The notes: a model not told the origin generated them from the letters alone. A stretch of DNA of 64,000 bases from Marinococcus luteus_A (GCF_034497705.1 NZ_JAXRUV010000001.1:682001-746000), one strand, 5' to 3'. Counted from the stretch's first letter, positions 41,048-50,189 are shown. Translations and numbers: made by a program.

Positions 41048-42093
41048 TACTGCCACCGCCTTCTTCGCTGATAAAATAAAAGCAGAGCAAATACAGGCGC
41101 TCCGGCCAGAGCCGTAATCACCCCGACCGGCACCTCTGCCGGAGCGGCTGCCGTGCGTGCTATCAAATCCGCAAGCATTAAAAACACTGCTCCGCCGCCA
41201 AAAGAAAGCGGCAGCAGATGTCTATGATCCGGCCCCCACAAAAGCCGGATCATATGCGGAATCACGAGCCCTACAAAGCCGATGGTGCCTGAAACAGCGA
41301 CCGCTCCTCCTGTTAGAACCGATGCGCCGATTAAAAGCAGCAGCCTTACTCCCGGTACATTCACCCCTACCGAGGAAGCACTGTCTTCGCCAAACGCAAA
41401 GGCGTTGAGCGCTCGGGCCTGCGGAAGCAGAAGCAGCATTCCTGCAAGCAGACAAGGAACGATCAGTTGAAAATAATCCCATCCTCTGCGGCTCACGCTG
41501 CCAAGCAGCCACTGAATAATCTGCCGGAGTTCTTCTCCGCTGAACGCAATTAACAGCGACATGAACGCGCTGAGAAATGCGGTAATGATAATACCCGCAA
41601 GAATCATCGTTTCAGTGCGCGCTGCCCGCTCCACCGAATAAACAAAAAGAAGCAGGACAGCAAGCGTTAAAAAACCGCAGATGATACTGACTACCGGCAG
41701 AGTAAACCCACCGAGCAGAGGTATCTGCCATCCAAAATACAATACGGCTACCGCCCCGAGCGAGGATCCGGAGGAAACGCCGAGCGTATAAGGATCGGCA
41801 AGCGGGTTCCGCAGCAGTCCCTGAAAAACAGCCCCGGCGAGTCCCAACGCCCCTCCTACTGCGGACGCCAGAAGTACACGTGGCAGCCGCACCTCCTGAA
41901 TAATCGCTGCAGTATCGGCCTCTGCTTCAAGTGAAACAGGAAGAAAAGGAAAAAACTGGATCAATATCGCCTTGATGCTTACAGACAAAGGCACTGCCAC
42001 GCTCCCGACGGAAACGGCGAGAAGCAGCGCGCCGATAAAAGCTGCGAGCATCAGAAAATACGCACTGGTGTAATTAGTTTTCAGCCATCGCAT
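41047..42093 (-). CDS. btuC: Vitamin B12 ABC transporter permease
   Basis: FecCD/BtuC-family permease of 348 residues with about ten membrane helices. The family segments include LPRVLLASAVGGALGLAGAVFQG near the N-terminus and GTIGFVGLVIPHMIRL near the C-terminus. It overlaps btuF by 20 nt and btuD by 1 nt, so the three are translated together. Family members also carry ferric siderophores; the adjoining adenosyltransferase supports B12. Confidence 0.88.
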   Translation of the reverse strand: MRWLKTNYTSAYFLMLAAFIGALLLAVSVGSVAVPLSVSIKAILIQFFPFLPVSLEAEADTAAIIQEVRLPRVLLASAVGGALGLAGAVFQGLLRNPLADPYTLGVSSGSSLGAVAVLYFGWQIPLLGGFTLPVVSIICGFLTLAVLLLFVYSVERAARTETMILAGIIITAFLSAFMSLLIAFSGEELRQIIQWLLGSVSRRGWDYFQLIVPCLLAGMLLLLPQARALNAFAFGEDSASSVGVNVPGVRLLLLIGASVLTGGAVAVSGTIGFVGLVIPHMIRLLWGPDHRHLLPLSFGGGAVFLMLADLIARTAAAPAEVPVGVITALAGAPVFALLLFYQRRRRWQ

Positions 42094-43024
42094 CCGGATG
42101 AATTCTTTCTGCCATTTCCTTAAGCCCTCCAGTAAGACGCGGACCCGGACGGCTCACTTTATCGCTGCTCAATGCGTATACTTCTTCATTTTCCACTGCA
42201 GGCACGGTCCCCCAGCCTTCTCTTGAAGCAATCATTTCAAGCGGCTCCTCTTCTGTCGGGTATGTCGTTAAAATGATATCCGGGGAAGCATCAATGATTT
42301 CTTCTTCGCTCACCATCGACCATCCTTCCAATTCGCCGGCAGCGTTCTCTGCATGCACAGCAGCGAGCATCTCATCAATAAACGTGCCGCTTCCTGCGGT
42401 ATACAGATCAGGGGAGGCTCCTACTTCCACATACACCTGCCGATCAGCCTCTGCTTCTTCGGTCGCCTGCTTTACTTCTGAGACGTCTTCTTTCATTTCA
42501 TCGATAACTTCAGCGGCTTCCCCTTCTTCTCCGATAGTGCTCCCGATCAATTCAATGCTTTCATATACAGCTTCAAACGACTGCGCGTCCGGGACGGTAA
42601 CTACCGGAATGCCCGCTTCCTCCACCTGGGAAAGAGAGTCTTCAATGCCCGAGGACGCGTGGGCAAGTACCACGTCCGGCTCCATCGAAATAATCTCTTC
42701 AATATTTGGTTCGAGGCCTGAACCGACGCTTTCGATGTCTGTAACTTCCTCCGGATATGTATCCGCATCGGTTCTTGCTTCGACCCGGTCGAGCGCTCCC
42801 AGCTCATAAACTATTTCTGTATTGCTAGGTATCAGACTGACAATATCTTCAGGAGCCTCGTCGAGCGTAACTGTCTCTCCCGAAGCGTCCGTAACTTCAA
42901 TCGCTTCCGTATTTTCATTACTGTTGCCCCCGTCTCCGCCCTGACTCCCGCTTTCTTCATCAGTGCTGCAGGCAGCAAGCGCCCCTGCTGCCGGTATTAT
43001 CATCATCAGTGCTTTGAGTTTCAT
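42074..43024 (-). CDS. btuF: Vitamin B12-binding lipoprotein
   Basis: Extracellular substrate-binding protein of 316 residues. It has an N-terminal lipoprotein signal with lipobox LAAC (Cys near residue 18), a Ser/Gly/Asp-rich linker, then a two-lobe helical-backbone binding fold (DIVSLIPSNTEIVYELGA, EPDVVLAHAS). The mature part is extremely acidic, fitting a salt- or alkali-adapted cell surface. ATG 43024 follows AGGAAGGAAG. No cobalamin riboswitch fits in the 22 bp before it. Confidence 0.88.
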   Translation of the reverse strand: MKLKALMMIIPAAGALAACSTDEESGSQGGDGGNSNENTEAIEVTDASGETVTLDEAPEDIVSLIPSNTEIVYELGALDRVEARTDADTYPEEVTDIESVGSGLEPNIEEIISMEPDVVLAHASSGIEDSLSQVEEAGIPVVTVPDAQSFEAVYESIELIGSTIGEEGEAAEVIDEMKEDVSEVKQATEEAEADRQVYVEVGASPDLYTAGSGTFIDEMLAAVHAENAAGELEGWSMVSEEEIIDASPDIILTTYPTEEEPLEMIASREGWGTVPAVENEEVYALSSDKVSRPGPRLTGGLKEMAERIHPDAMAEN

Positions 43025-43046
43025 CCATGTTCTTCCTTCCTGCTTA

Positions 43047-43778
43047 TTATTCTGCAAGCTGGGCGATAAATATCTGCCTTGGGGAAGTTTCAAGTTGAAA
43101 AGGAGAAGCATCGTAATCGCCGTAAAAAGCATGTATCTTCAGGCCGTGCGCTTCCATCATGCTGCGAAGCTGGCTTTCCTGATACATTTTCACTTTTTCC
43201 ATGTATCTCCTGGTGGAATCTCCTTCTACGATGCTGATGCGTTTTACGACAAATTCATCCTGAATGCTCCGCTCCTGATAAATTTTCAGTCCATCCTTCA
43301 CCGTTTCATCCCGGGGAACAATATGCTGTTTAATATAATCGGGATTCAAATAATCAAAAACAAACCATCCACCCGGCTTTAACGCAGAGGCCGCCTGTTG
43401 GAATATTAACTCATTTTCTTCATCGTCCGGAAAGTAGCCAAAGCTTGTAAACAAATTAAAAGCCAGGTCGTATTCTTTCCGGATATGCACGTTGCGAATA
43501 TCACCTCGCTGGTATTGCACCGCCAGTCCGTTCGTCAATTCAATTGCTTTTTTCAGTAGTGCCGGCGAAAGATCGATGCCGGTAACATCCACCCCTTTTC
43601 TCGCCAGCCAGCGTGCATGACGCCCATTTCCACAGCAAAGATCAATAGCCTTTGCGCCCGGCGTCAACGGGACTTTTTCCATAATCGTGTTTAACTCACT
43701 GGCCGCCTTCGTTTCGTCGCGGTGATCGTACACCCGCAAATAGTCTTCCTGAAAATGCTCTTCGTACCAAGCTTTCAT
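43047..43778 (-). CDS. Class I SAM-dependent methyltransferase, substrate unknown
   Basis: A 243-residue protein with SAM motif I IDLCCGNGRHARWLA, acidic loop VTGIDLSPALL and motif IV-like FNLFTSFGYF, then a C-terminal beta-rich cap. The target is unknown. It lies between resE and btuF on the same strand, 22 bp before btuF, and may be the first gene of the B12 unit. Confidence 0.78.
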   Translation of the reverse strand: MKAWYEEHFQEDYLRVYDHRDETKAASELNTIMEKVPLTPGAKAIDLCCGNGRHARWLARKGVDVTGIDLSPALLKKAIELTNGLAVQYQRGDIRNVHIRKEYDLAFNLFTSFGYFPDDEENELIFQQAASALKPGGWFVFDYLNPDYIKQHIVPRDETVKDGLKIYQERSIQDEFVVKRISIVEGDSTRRYMEKVKMYQESQLRSMMEAHGLKIHAFYGDYDASPFQLETSPRQIFIAQLAE

Positions 43779-43798
43779 GCTGAACCGCTCCTCTGGCT

Positions 43799-45544
43799 TT
43801 ACTTATTCGGCAGATCAATATAAAACGTCGTCCCTTCCCCCGGCTCACTTTCTGCTGCAATAGCCCCTTGATGGGCGTCGACAATATTTTTAACTATGGC
43901 AAGTCCGAGCCCGGTGCCTCCCTTGCCACGCGTTCTTGCTTTGTCTGCTTTATAAAAACGTTCAAATACATATGGGAGATCCTCTTTTGAGATTCCGCTG
44001 CCTGTATCGCTGACTTCCATATGCAGTGAATCGTCGTTTACAGCCCTGATGGTAATAGTTCCCCCTGCTTCGGTATGACGAATCGCATTGTGGACCAGGT
44101 TTGTCAGAATTTGCTCTACCCGGTCAACATCAATATAGGCGTATGGTTCCGGGGCATGCAGATCCAGCTCGAGCTGCACCTCCGATTCATCAGCAAGTCC
44201 CTGGAATTTCCGTTCCACCCGCTGAAAGAAGGATGTCACTTCCCCCTCCTCTTTTTCGAGCTTCAGGTAGCCGGCTTCCATCCGGGCAAGATCAAGCAGT
44301 TCATTCACCAGACGCCCCATGCGCAGCGATTCATCATAAATGATGCGTCCGATCTCTTTCTTTTCTTCCTCCGTCGCTGCAATATCATCCACAATGGCTT
44401 CACTGTACCCCTGGAGCATGCTTATTGGTGTCCGCAGCTCGTGGGATACGTTGGCGATAAAGTCCTTACGCAGCTTATCGTGCCGGCGTTCTTCTGTCAT
44501 ATCCCTGACTACAGCTACTGCACCACGGACGTCTTCGTTGCCATAAAGCGGGGTAACCAGCACCGCAAAGCTCCGGCCCTGCACCTCAAACTCATCAAGC
44601 TGCTCCATCTCTGTCTCCACCGCTTTTTCAAACAAGCTGGTAACCTCCGCTGGTAGCGAGCTTGTTTCCTGTTTATTCTCAAGCTGGTTCAAACGGATAA
44701 AGTAGTCCGCCGGGGGATTGGTCAGCACCATCGTCCCTCCCCGGTCAAAGGTGATGACGCCATCAGCCATGCTGTGCAGGATGCGGCTCAGCTGCTCTTT
44801 TTCCTGGTTCAGCGCTGTAAGGTTATGTGAAAGCTCCCGCCGCATCCGATTAAATGCATTGCCGAGCTGTCCGATCTCATCGTTGCTTACTACAGGCACC
44901 TTAGAGTCGAAATCCCCTTTCAGCACATTGAGGGCAAGCTCGCGCATTTTCCGGAGTGGTGCTGTAATACGGGTACTCAGAAAAAATGCAAAAACGGTGG
45001 TTAAAATAATTGCAATACCAGCCGAAAGCAGAATAATCTGCTTCGTTTCCCCCGTGGTCTCTTCAATGACCGAGAGCGATTGGTACACATATACTTCCCC
45101 CTCGCGGCCGTCGTTAGTTGTAAACGGCTCGCCGACAGCAAAAATTTCGTCCTCTCCGCCGTCCATGGAAAAGGTATCATGAACCGTCACCTGCTCCCGT
45201 TCTCCTGCCACCCGTCCGAGCTCATTACTATTTTGAATATCAGAGGCCGCCAGGCCATCCCCGCCCCCGGAGCCGTACCAGAGGTCTCCATCGATAAATA
45301 CCATCACTTCCGAATTGTACGTGCCGGCAATCTGATCAATGACCGGCTGCGAACTCTCCGGGGAGTTTTCTTCCTGAAGCGCTGTGGCAATGATTTCAGC
45401 ATTGTTGGTCAGCTGGTTTTCTGCTTCCGAAATATTAAACTGCTCGAAAAACTGAAGCAGCAGGATCGTAAGAATTAACAGGACTACCGTTAACAGTCCC
45501 AGTATAGTCAGCCAAAGCTTTCCGACGACACTGCGCCAGATCAT
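43799..45544 (-). CDS. resE: Sensor histidine kinase ResE
   Basis: A 581-residue membrane kinase: TM1 (about 8-30), an acidic extracytoplasmic loop (about 35-170), TM2 (about 174-196), HAMP, a PAS-like segment (about 255-350), DHp helix with phospho-His in NVSHELRTP, and an ATPase domain with NLVHNAIRHT and DTGSGI. In B. subtilis ResE senses oxygen limitation and NO and activates ResD for anaerobic respiration. It overlaps resD by 4 nt. The name rests on that pairing and on rluB next door. Confidence 0.86.
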   Translation of the reverse strand: MIWRSVVGKLWLTILGLLTVVLLILTILLLQFFEQFNISEAENQLTNNAEIIATALQEENSPESSQPVIDQIAGTYNSEVMVFIDGDLWYGSGGGDGLAASDIQNSNELGRVAGEREQVTVHDTFSMDGGEDEIFAVGEPFTTNDGREGEVYVYQSLSVIEETTGETKQIILLSAGIAIILTTVFAFFLSTRITAPLRKMRELALNVLKGDFDSKVPVVSNDEIGQLGNAFNRMRRELSHNLTALNQEKEQLSRILHSMADGVITFDRGGTMVLTNPPADYFIRLNQLENKQETSSLPAEVTSLFEKAVETEMEQLDEFEVQGRSFAVLVTPLYGNEDVRGAVAVVRDMTEERRHDKLRKDFIANVSHELRTPISMLQGYSEAIVDDIAATEEEKKEIGRIIYDESLRMGRLVNELLDLARMEAGYLKLEKEEGEVTSFFQRVERKFQGLADESEVQLELDLHAPEPYAYIDVDRVEQILTNLVHNAIRHTEAGGTITIRAVNDDSLHMEVSDTGSGISKEDLPYVFERFYKADKARTRGKGGTGLGLAIVKNIVDAHQGAIAAESEPGEGTTFYIDLPNK

Positions 45545-46260
45545 TGCTTTTGCTCCACCTCGAATTTATAGCCGACGCCCCATACTGTGGAGATCATATC
45601 CGCTGCATCTTCAGAAACCTTATTCAGCTTTTCACGCAGGCGCTTCACGTGCGTATCCACTGTCCGGAGGTCTCCAAAGAAATCGTATTTCCATACGTCT
45701 TTCAACAGCTGCTCGCGGGAGAATACTTTATCCGGCGACTGGGCCAGATACAGAAGCAGCTCGTACTCCTTCGGCGTCAGACCGATGATTTTATTGTCCA
45801 CCGTCACCCGGTGGGCATCGTTATCAATCGTTAAATGCGGAAAAACCAATACTTCATTGGCAGATGCTTCCGGCTTCATATATTTGGTGGACGATGAGCG
45901 CCGGAGCAGGGCCTTTACGCGCAGCGTTACCTCGCGCGGGCTGAATGGCTTGACAATGTAGTCATCAGCCCCTACCTCAAACCCCTGTACCCTGTTGGAT
46001 TCCTCTCCCTTGGCTGTCAGCATAATAACCGGCGTCGCTTTCGTTTCACGCAGCTGTTCGCACACTTCTTCGCCGTCCATGCCGGGAAGCATTAAATCAA
46101 GCAGGATAACGTCGTAGTCCTTTTCCAGAGCCATCGCAAGAGCGTCCTCCCCGTTTTCCGCCTCTTCAATCAAAAAATCTTCGCGCTCCAAATACATCCG
46201 GATAAGCCGGCGGATCCGGGCTTCATCGTCTACGACTAATATGGTTGTCTGCTGGTCCAT
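45541..46260 (-). CDS. resD: Response regulator ResD
   Basis: An OmpR-family regulator of 239 residues. The receiver domain has the phospho-Asp in LLDLMLPG and the Lys in IVKPF; the C-terminal winged helix carries SREQLLKDVWKYDFFGDLRTVDTHVKRLREKL. In B. subtilis it activates respiration genes (ctaA, resABC, nasDEF, hmp) under low oxygen. Here resABC are not next to it; rluB precedes it directly. Confidence 0.9.
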   Translation of the reverse strand: MDQQTTILVVDDEARIRRLIRMYLEREDFLIEEAENGEDALAMALEKDYDVILLDLMLPGMDGEEVCEQLRETKATPVIMLTAKGEESNRVQGFEVGADDYIVKPFSPREVTLRVKALLRRSSSTKYMKPEASANEVLVFPHLTIDNDAHRVTVDNKIIGLTPKEYELLLYLAQSPDKVFSREQLLKDVWKYDFFGDLRTVDTHVKRLREKLNKVSEDAADMISTVWGVGYKFEVEQKQ

Positions 46261-46352
46261 GAAATCCTCTCCTGTCTAAAAAGCTTATGCATTCATTTTA
46301 CCCGCCGCCAGACTGATATTCCAAGCGGCAGGCCTGAAACATCGATGAACTT

Positions 46353-47066
46353 TCAGGCCAGATCCTTGAGCTGCTTAACTTCTTTAGGCTTCAGCGGGCG
46401 GGTTTCCCCCGGATTCATTCCGAGCAGATCGAGCATGGCGTACTGCTCGCGCTTCAGCTTTTCCACCGGGTGTCCGATCTTTTCGAACATGCGGCGGATC
46501 TGATGATTTCTACCTTCATGAATCACAATTTCAATAATCGAGCTGTTGCCTTTTTTGTTGGCGGATTTAACGTTCACTTTCGCAGGGGCCGTTTTTACCC
46601 CGTCAAGCTCAATCCCGTGACGGAGAAGCTGCAGCTTTTCTGCGGACGGCTTCCCCGTCACCTTCGCGATATACGTCTTTTTTACGTTGCTTTTTGGGTG
46701 CATCATTTTATTGGCGAATTCGCCGTCATTAGTTAAAAGCAGCAGCCCGGAAGTGTCGTAATCCAGCCGGCCGACAGGGAAAATACGCGCCTTTACTTCG
46801 GGAAAGAAATCGGTGACCACTTTGCGGTTTTTATCATCCGCTACCGCGGAAATAACCTGCTTCGGCTTGTACAGTAAATAATAGACCGGTTCTTCCTTTG
46901 TGAGCGGAATGCCGTCCACTTCCACCTGGTCATTAATACCGACTTTACTGCCGAGCTCTTTAACTGTTTTGCCGTTCACCTTCACCCGGCCGTCCGTAAT
47001 ATAGTCTTCTGCTTTTCTTCTTGAAGTGATGCCGGCCTGGGCAATCACTTTTTGTAATCTTTCCAT
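46353..47066 (-). CDS. rluB: 23S rRNA pseudouridine synthase RluB
   Basis: This enzyme modifies a uridine of 23S rRNA near the peptidyl transferase centre (U2605 in E. coli). It has 237 residues: an N-terminal S4 RNA-binding domain (LQKVIAQAGITSRRKAEDYI) and the RsuA/RluB catalytic core with Asp in GRLDYDTSGLLLLTNDG. In B. subtilis spmA-spmB precede it and resA follows; neither is present here. Confidence 0.93.
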   Translation of the reverse strand: MERLQKVIAQAGITSRRKAEDYITDGRVKVNGKTVKELGSKVGINDQVEVDGIPLTKEEPVYYLLYKPKQVISAVADDKNRKVVTDFFPEVKARIFPVGRLDYDTSGLLLLTNDGEFANKMMHPKSNVKKTYIAKVTGKPSAEKLQLLRHGIELDGVKTAPAKVNVKSANKKGNSSIIEIVIHEGRNHQIRRMFEKIGHPVEKLKREQYAMLDLLGMNPGETRPLKPKEVKQLKDLA

Positions 47067-47149
47067 AGATAGGCCTCCTCATACAGTTTTTTCTGCTTAT
47101 TTTATTTTCGTCCTGCTTCCGCTACAATACGGAGAAAGGAGCGTTCCAT

Positions 47150-47677
47150 ATGACATTTCATTTTCTGATTCTTTATGCAGTCCTGCTGCTTCTTACCGGT
47201 ATAACCGCCTGGTCCGCTGTGCGCACCTACCATACATATAGACAGCTGCGGGAAGTGAAACTGCGCGTAAACCGACTCGAGACCGAGGCAGAAACCGCCC
47301 GGACACAGGCTTATTCTGCCTCCATCGAGCAGGACATCTACATTCGGTTCATGACAGTGAAAGATGCTTTGTTCCGGCAGTTCAATGCGCCCCACCCCCG
47401 GGCTGTCCGGGAGTCCGAGCACGCTCTGCATTTTTCGGAAGAACAGCTTCACACTGCCTTTCCGTCCCACGAAGCAGATGAACTGCAGCAATTTTTCCAG
47501 CGATACCGCATATACCTTGATTCGTACTGGAAAACTGGTACGAGCAGCTGGAAAACCGTATTTGTGTCAAACGCACAAAACGGCGCTGACAGTTGGGAAA
47601 CTGTCCACGCCGCCACTAAGTCACTGTACCAGGAAGCAGAGCGCTTATCAGCGCTTTTCACTTATTCTTCATCTTGA
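47150..47677 (+). CDS. Membrane-anchored protein, unknown
   Basis: A 175-residue protein with an N-terminal membrane helix (residues 4-24), then a probable coiled coil (REVKLRVNRLETEAETARTQA) and a helical soluble domain. AAAGGAG lies eight bases before ATG 47150. It is on the opposite strand to rluB and scpB, and its 3' end overlaps scpB by 16 nt convergently. It occupies the place where B. subtilis has ypuI-dacB-spmA-spmB. I recognise no family. Confidence 0.6.
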   Translation: MTFHFLILYAVLLLLTGITAWSAVRTYHTYRQLREVKLRVNRLETEAETARTQAYSASIEQDIYIRFMTVKDALFRQFNAPHPRAVRESEHALHFSEEQLHTAFPSHEADELQQFFQRYRIYLDSYWKTGTSSWKTVFVSNAQNGADSWETVHAATKSLYQEAERLSALFTYSSS

Positions 47678-48234
47678 TACAGTTCCCGGAAAAACAGATC
47701 CGCCTGTTCCGGCTGCTCTGCATCCTCGAGCGGCGGCAGTTCTTCCAGGGTTTCAAGTCCAAAATACTCTAAAAAGCGGGTGGACGTTACAAAAGACATC
47801 GGTCTCCCCGGCTTCTGGGTACGCTCAAATTCTTTGACGAGTCCTTTTGTGAGAAGGGTCTGAAGCGCCCGGTCCGATTTTACTCCACGCACCTGATCGA
47901 TGTCCGCCCGCAGCACCGGCTGATTGTACGCAATAATGGCAAGTGTCTCCAGAGCTGCCTGGCTGAGCGTCTGCCGGTTCTGCTGCTCACTGAACTGCTC
48001 AATCGCTTCCGCCGCCCCGGGCACCGTCGCGAAGAAAAATGTATTTTCCGCCTGAGTAATCTGCAGGCCGCCTTCCCGCTCCGCCCAGGCATCCTTTAAG
48101 GAGATTAAGTGTTCGCGGGCCGTTTCCGTTTCTATACCGAGCGCTCTGGCAGCCTGTTCTGCCTCCAGGCCTTCATCTCCGCTAATATACAGCAGGGATT
48201 CCAGCGTCCCCTCTATCGTTTTTTCCCGTTTCAT
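47662..48234 (-). CDS. scpB: Segregation and condensation protein B
   Basis: ScpB is a winged-helix subunit of the Smc-ScpA-ScpB complex that organises and separates chromosomes. The 190-residue protein has tandem winged helices with LETLAIIAYNQPVLRADIDQVRGVKSD near the middle and an acidic tail. Its ATG overlaps the scpA stop by 4 nt. The end overlaps the convergent gene at 47150. Confidence 0.94.
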   Translation of the reverse strand: MKREKTIEGTLESLLYISGDEGLEAEQAARALGIETETAREHLISLKDAWAEREGGLQITQAENTFFFATVPGAAEAIEQFSEQQNRQTLSQAALETLAIIAYNQPVLRADIDQVRGVKSDRALQTLLTKGLVKEFERTQKPGRPMSFVTSTRFLEYFGLETLEELPPLEDAEQPEQADLFFRELYQDEE

Positions 48235-48971
48235 ACCTTCACCTTTTCTGCCAGTTGAATCGTTATATCATCAAAATTGTGCACCTGCTCGCAGCGAATT
48301 TGCTTTTGTTTCATCAGTTCGAGCAGAGCAAGAAAAGTTACCACCATCTGCGGTCTGGTTCTCGTTTCTTCAAACAGCTGGTAAAACGAACAGGCATCGA
48401 GTCGTTCGACTTCTCCCATTACCTCTGTCATCCGGTCTTCCACCGAATATTCATCCGCCCGGACAGTGGCCTGCGGAGGATGGGCATTTTTCGCCCGTTC
48501 TTTCATCTTCTGAAACGCTGCCACCATGTCATACACTGTCAGCCCCTCCGGAAGACTTTCTTCCTTTTCTTCCCCAGTACTCCATTCGCTCAGCGGTTTT
48601 TTGTACACCTGTTGCTGCTGCTCTTCTTTTTGCTGAAGCTTCCCGGCTGCTTCTTTATAGCGCCTGTATTCTTCAAGCTGCTCAATCAGCTGTTCTTTCG
48701 GGTCTTCTTCCTCAATCCAGGCCTCTTCATCAGCTGTCACGGGAAGCAGAGTCTGGCTTTTGATCTGCAAAAGCGTAGCAGCCATCACGAGGTACTCACC
48801 CGCCACATCAAGCTCAAGCTCCTGCATAGTCCGGACATATTGCAAATACTGATCCGTAATTGCAGCGAGCGGAATATCCTGAATATCCATCTCCGCCTGC
48901 TGGACAAAATGAAGCAGCACATCAAGCGGCCCTTCAAATTGATCAATTTTTACTTTATACTGCTCGGACAT
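48231..48971 (-). CDS. scpA: Segregation and condensation protein A
   Basis: ScpA is the kleisin subunit that closes the Smc ring. It has 246 residues: N-terminal Smc-binding part (YKVKIDQFEGPLDVLLHFV), a charged Gln/Glu-rich middle (QQKEEQQQQVYKK) and a C-terminal winged helix (VTFLALLELMKQKQIRCEQ). I chose ATG 48971, with AAGGATGGG at a better distance than the ATG three codons upstream. Confidence 0.94.
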   Translation of the reverse strand: MSEQYKVKIDQFEGPLDVLLHFVQQAEMDIQDIPLAAITDQYLQYVRTMQELELDVAGEYLVMAATLLQIKSQTLLPVTADEEAWIEEEDPKEQLIEQLEEYRRYKEAAGKLQQKEEQQQQVYKKPLSEWSTGEEKEESLPEGLTVYDMVAAFQKMKERAKNAHPPQATVRADEYSVEDRMTEVMGEVERLDACSFYQLFEETRTRPQMVVTFLALLELMKQKQIRCEQVHNFDDITIQLAEKVKV

Positions 48972-49061
48972 AGTTCCCATCCTTCATCACTTGTTGAGTG
49001 CTGTTGCAAGTATATCATATCCGCTGTAAGCAGGGCATGCGTTTTCCCCGTATGTTTTTGA

Positions 49062-49067
49062 TACAAT
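49062..49067 (+). promoter_or_regulatory. Candidate extended -10 for ypuF
   Basis: TACAAT preceded by TG at the extended position (TGATACAAT), about 38 bp before the start codon. There is no good -35. Confidence 0.4.
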
Positions 49068-49105
49068 CAGTTCTATCAATGATTTTTGAAAGGAGAAACC
49101 ACTGT

Positions 49106-49636
49106 ATGTATCCAGACGCCTATATTCTGTTTCTTGTCGAATTTCACAGCACCCGCGATTACTTTGAATGCCATGAAATACTTGAGGACCACTGGAAAGA
49201 AGCTCCTTCCGGAGAACGTGATCCTGTATGGCCCGGCCTGATTCAGATCGCTGTTGGTCTGTACCACGAGCGGAGAGGAAACCTTACTGGTGCTTCCAAG
49301 TGCCTGAAAAACGCCGGCGTGATTCTCGGGCCGCTTCCCGGGCGTCTGCAGGAGCTCGGGCTCGACGCCGGGAGGCTGCTGCAGGCTACCCGGGAACAGC
49401 TCGAACACCTCGGAGAGCCGTTCCGGGACATGAACCTGCCGATGATGGATCCCGAACTGGAAGCCCAGTGCATACGTCTGTGTGAACAAAAAAGAATACC
49501 GTGGCTCCAGGCCTCTCCGCTTGAAGATACGGACCTCATCCACAAGCACGTGCTCCGTGACCGCACCGATATCGTTCATGAACGAGACAAACAGCTTCGC
49601 ATCCGGGACAAGCAGCGCCGGAGTGGCGGTCTGTAA
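49106..49636 (+). CDS. ypuF: DUF309-family protein (YpuF-like)
   Basis: A 176-residue protein with the DUF309 signature FHSTRDYFECHEILEDHWK near the N-terminus and LIQIAVGLYHERRGNLTGA downstream; the conserved Glu/His/Asp residues suggest a metal or catalytic site, but the function is unknown. AAAGGAG lies nine bases before ATG 49106; the frame stays open upstream but with poor starts. In B. subtilis ypuF sits between scpA and the rib genes, as here. Confidence 0.85.
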   Translation: MYPDAYILFLVEFHSTRDYFECHEILEDHWKEAPSGERDPVWPGLIQIAVGLYHERRGNLTGASKCLKNAGVILGPLPGRLQELGLDAGRLLQATREQLEHLGEPFRDMNLPMMDPELEAQCIRLCEQKRIPWLQASPLEDTDLIHKHVLRDRTDIVHERDKQLRIRDKQRRSGGL

Positions 49637-49661
49637 TCCGGGTATTCTTCGTATTTCCATT

Positions 49662-49687
49662 AAAAAACCCGCCGTTCACCGGCGGGT
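49662..49687 (-). terminator. Intrinsic terminator of ribT
   Basis: On the minus strand CCCGCCG and CGGCGGG form a 7-bp stem followed by TTTTTT. It lies six bases after the ribT stop codon. Confidence 0.85.
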
Positions 49688-49692
49688 GGGTA

Positions 49693-50070
49693 TTAGTGCA
49701 CTTCATTTTCCAGAATATCTTTTTGGTGCTCATCGCACACCTGCAGGAACTGGACCGTTTCCTTGCTTGCAACCAGGTCCTGGTCGAGACGGCCTCTGAC
49801 CGCCTGCACCATTTTTTTGCCGATGCCTTCATCCCGGTAGGATGGATTCACGCATACATGGCGAAGCTCTGCTTGTCCGTTTTCGGTGTAACGCAGACCG
49901 ACGACTCCGACAATATCATCGTCTTCCTTCCACATAAACAGCTGCCAGTCATCTGTTTCTTCATACTGCTGGACCGTTTCCTGGAGCTTTTTTACATCTT
50001 TTTCTTCCGGCATGTATGAAAGAAGCCCCATCGCTATTTTTTTATAGGATTGTTTATACTTAATCAACAT
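49693..50070 (-). CDS. ribT: N-acetyltransferase RibT
   Basis: A GNAT protein of 125 residues starting MLIKYKQSYKKIAMGLLSYMP, close to Bacillus RibT. The acetyl-CoA region is LRHVCVNPSYRDEGIGKKM. RibT is the last gene of the rib locus in Bacillus, and its substrate is uncertain. Here it is separated from ribH by a hairpin and 220 bp and has its own promoter-like site, so it may be expressed apart from the FMN riboswitch. Confidence 0.88.
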   Translation of the reverse strand: MLIKYKQSYKKIAMGLLSYMPEEKDVKKLQETVQQYEETDDWQLFMWKEDDDIVGVVGLRYTENGQAELRHVCVNPSYRDEGIGKKMVQAVRGRLDQDLVASKETVQFLQVCDEHQKDILENEVH

Positions 50071-50160
50071 AACCAATTATCCCTCATTGTGATCAGAATT
50101 TCAGACAAATTTGTCTTCATTTCCATAATTTACGCAAACCATTATCCAAATTCACCATTG

Positions 50161-50189
50161 ACCATACACGCTTTTAGACAGAAATGCAA
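50161..50189 (-). promoter_or_regulatory. Candidate promoter of ribT
   Basis: On the minus strand TTGCAT and TATGGT lie 17 bp apart, about 90 bp before ribT and after the rib operon hairpin. The rest of the 220-bp gap holds nothing else I can identify. Confidence 0.45.

Noticed and set aside
47150..47677. Dismissing this plus-strand ORF as a shadow of rluB/scpB
   Set aside because: It lies almost entirely in the gap between them, with a good ribosome site and a membrane-anchor pattern, so it was kept as a gene.
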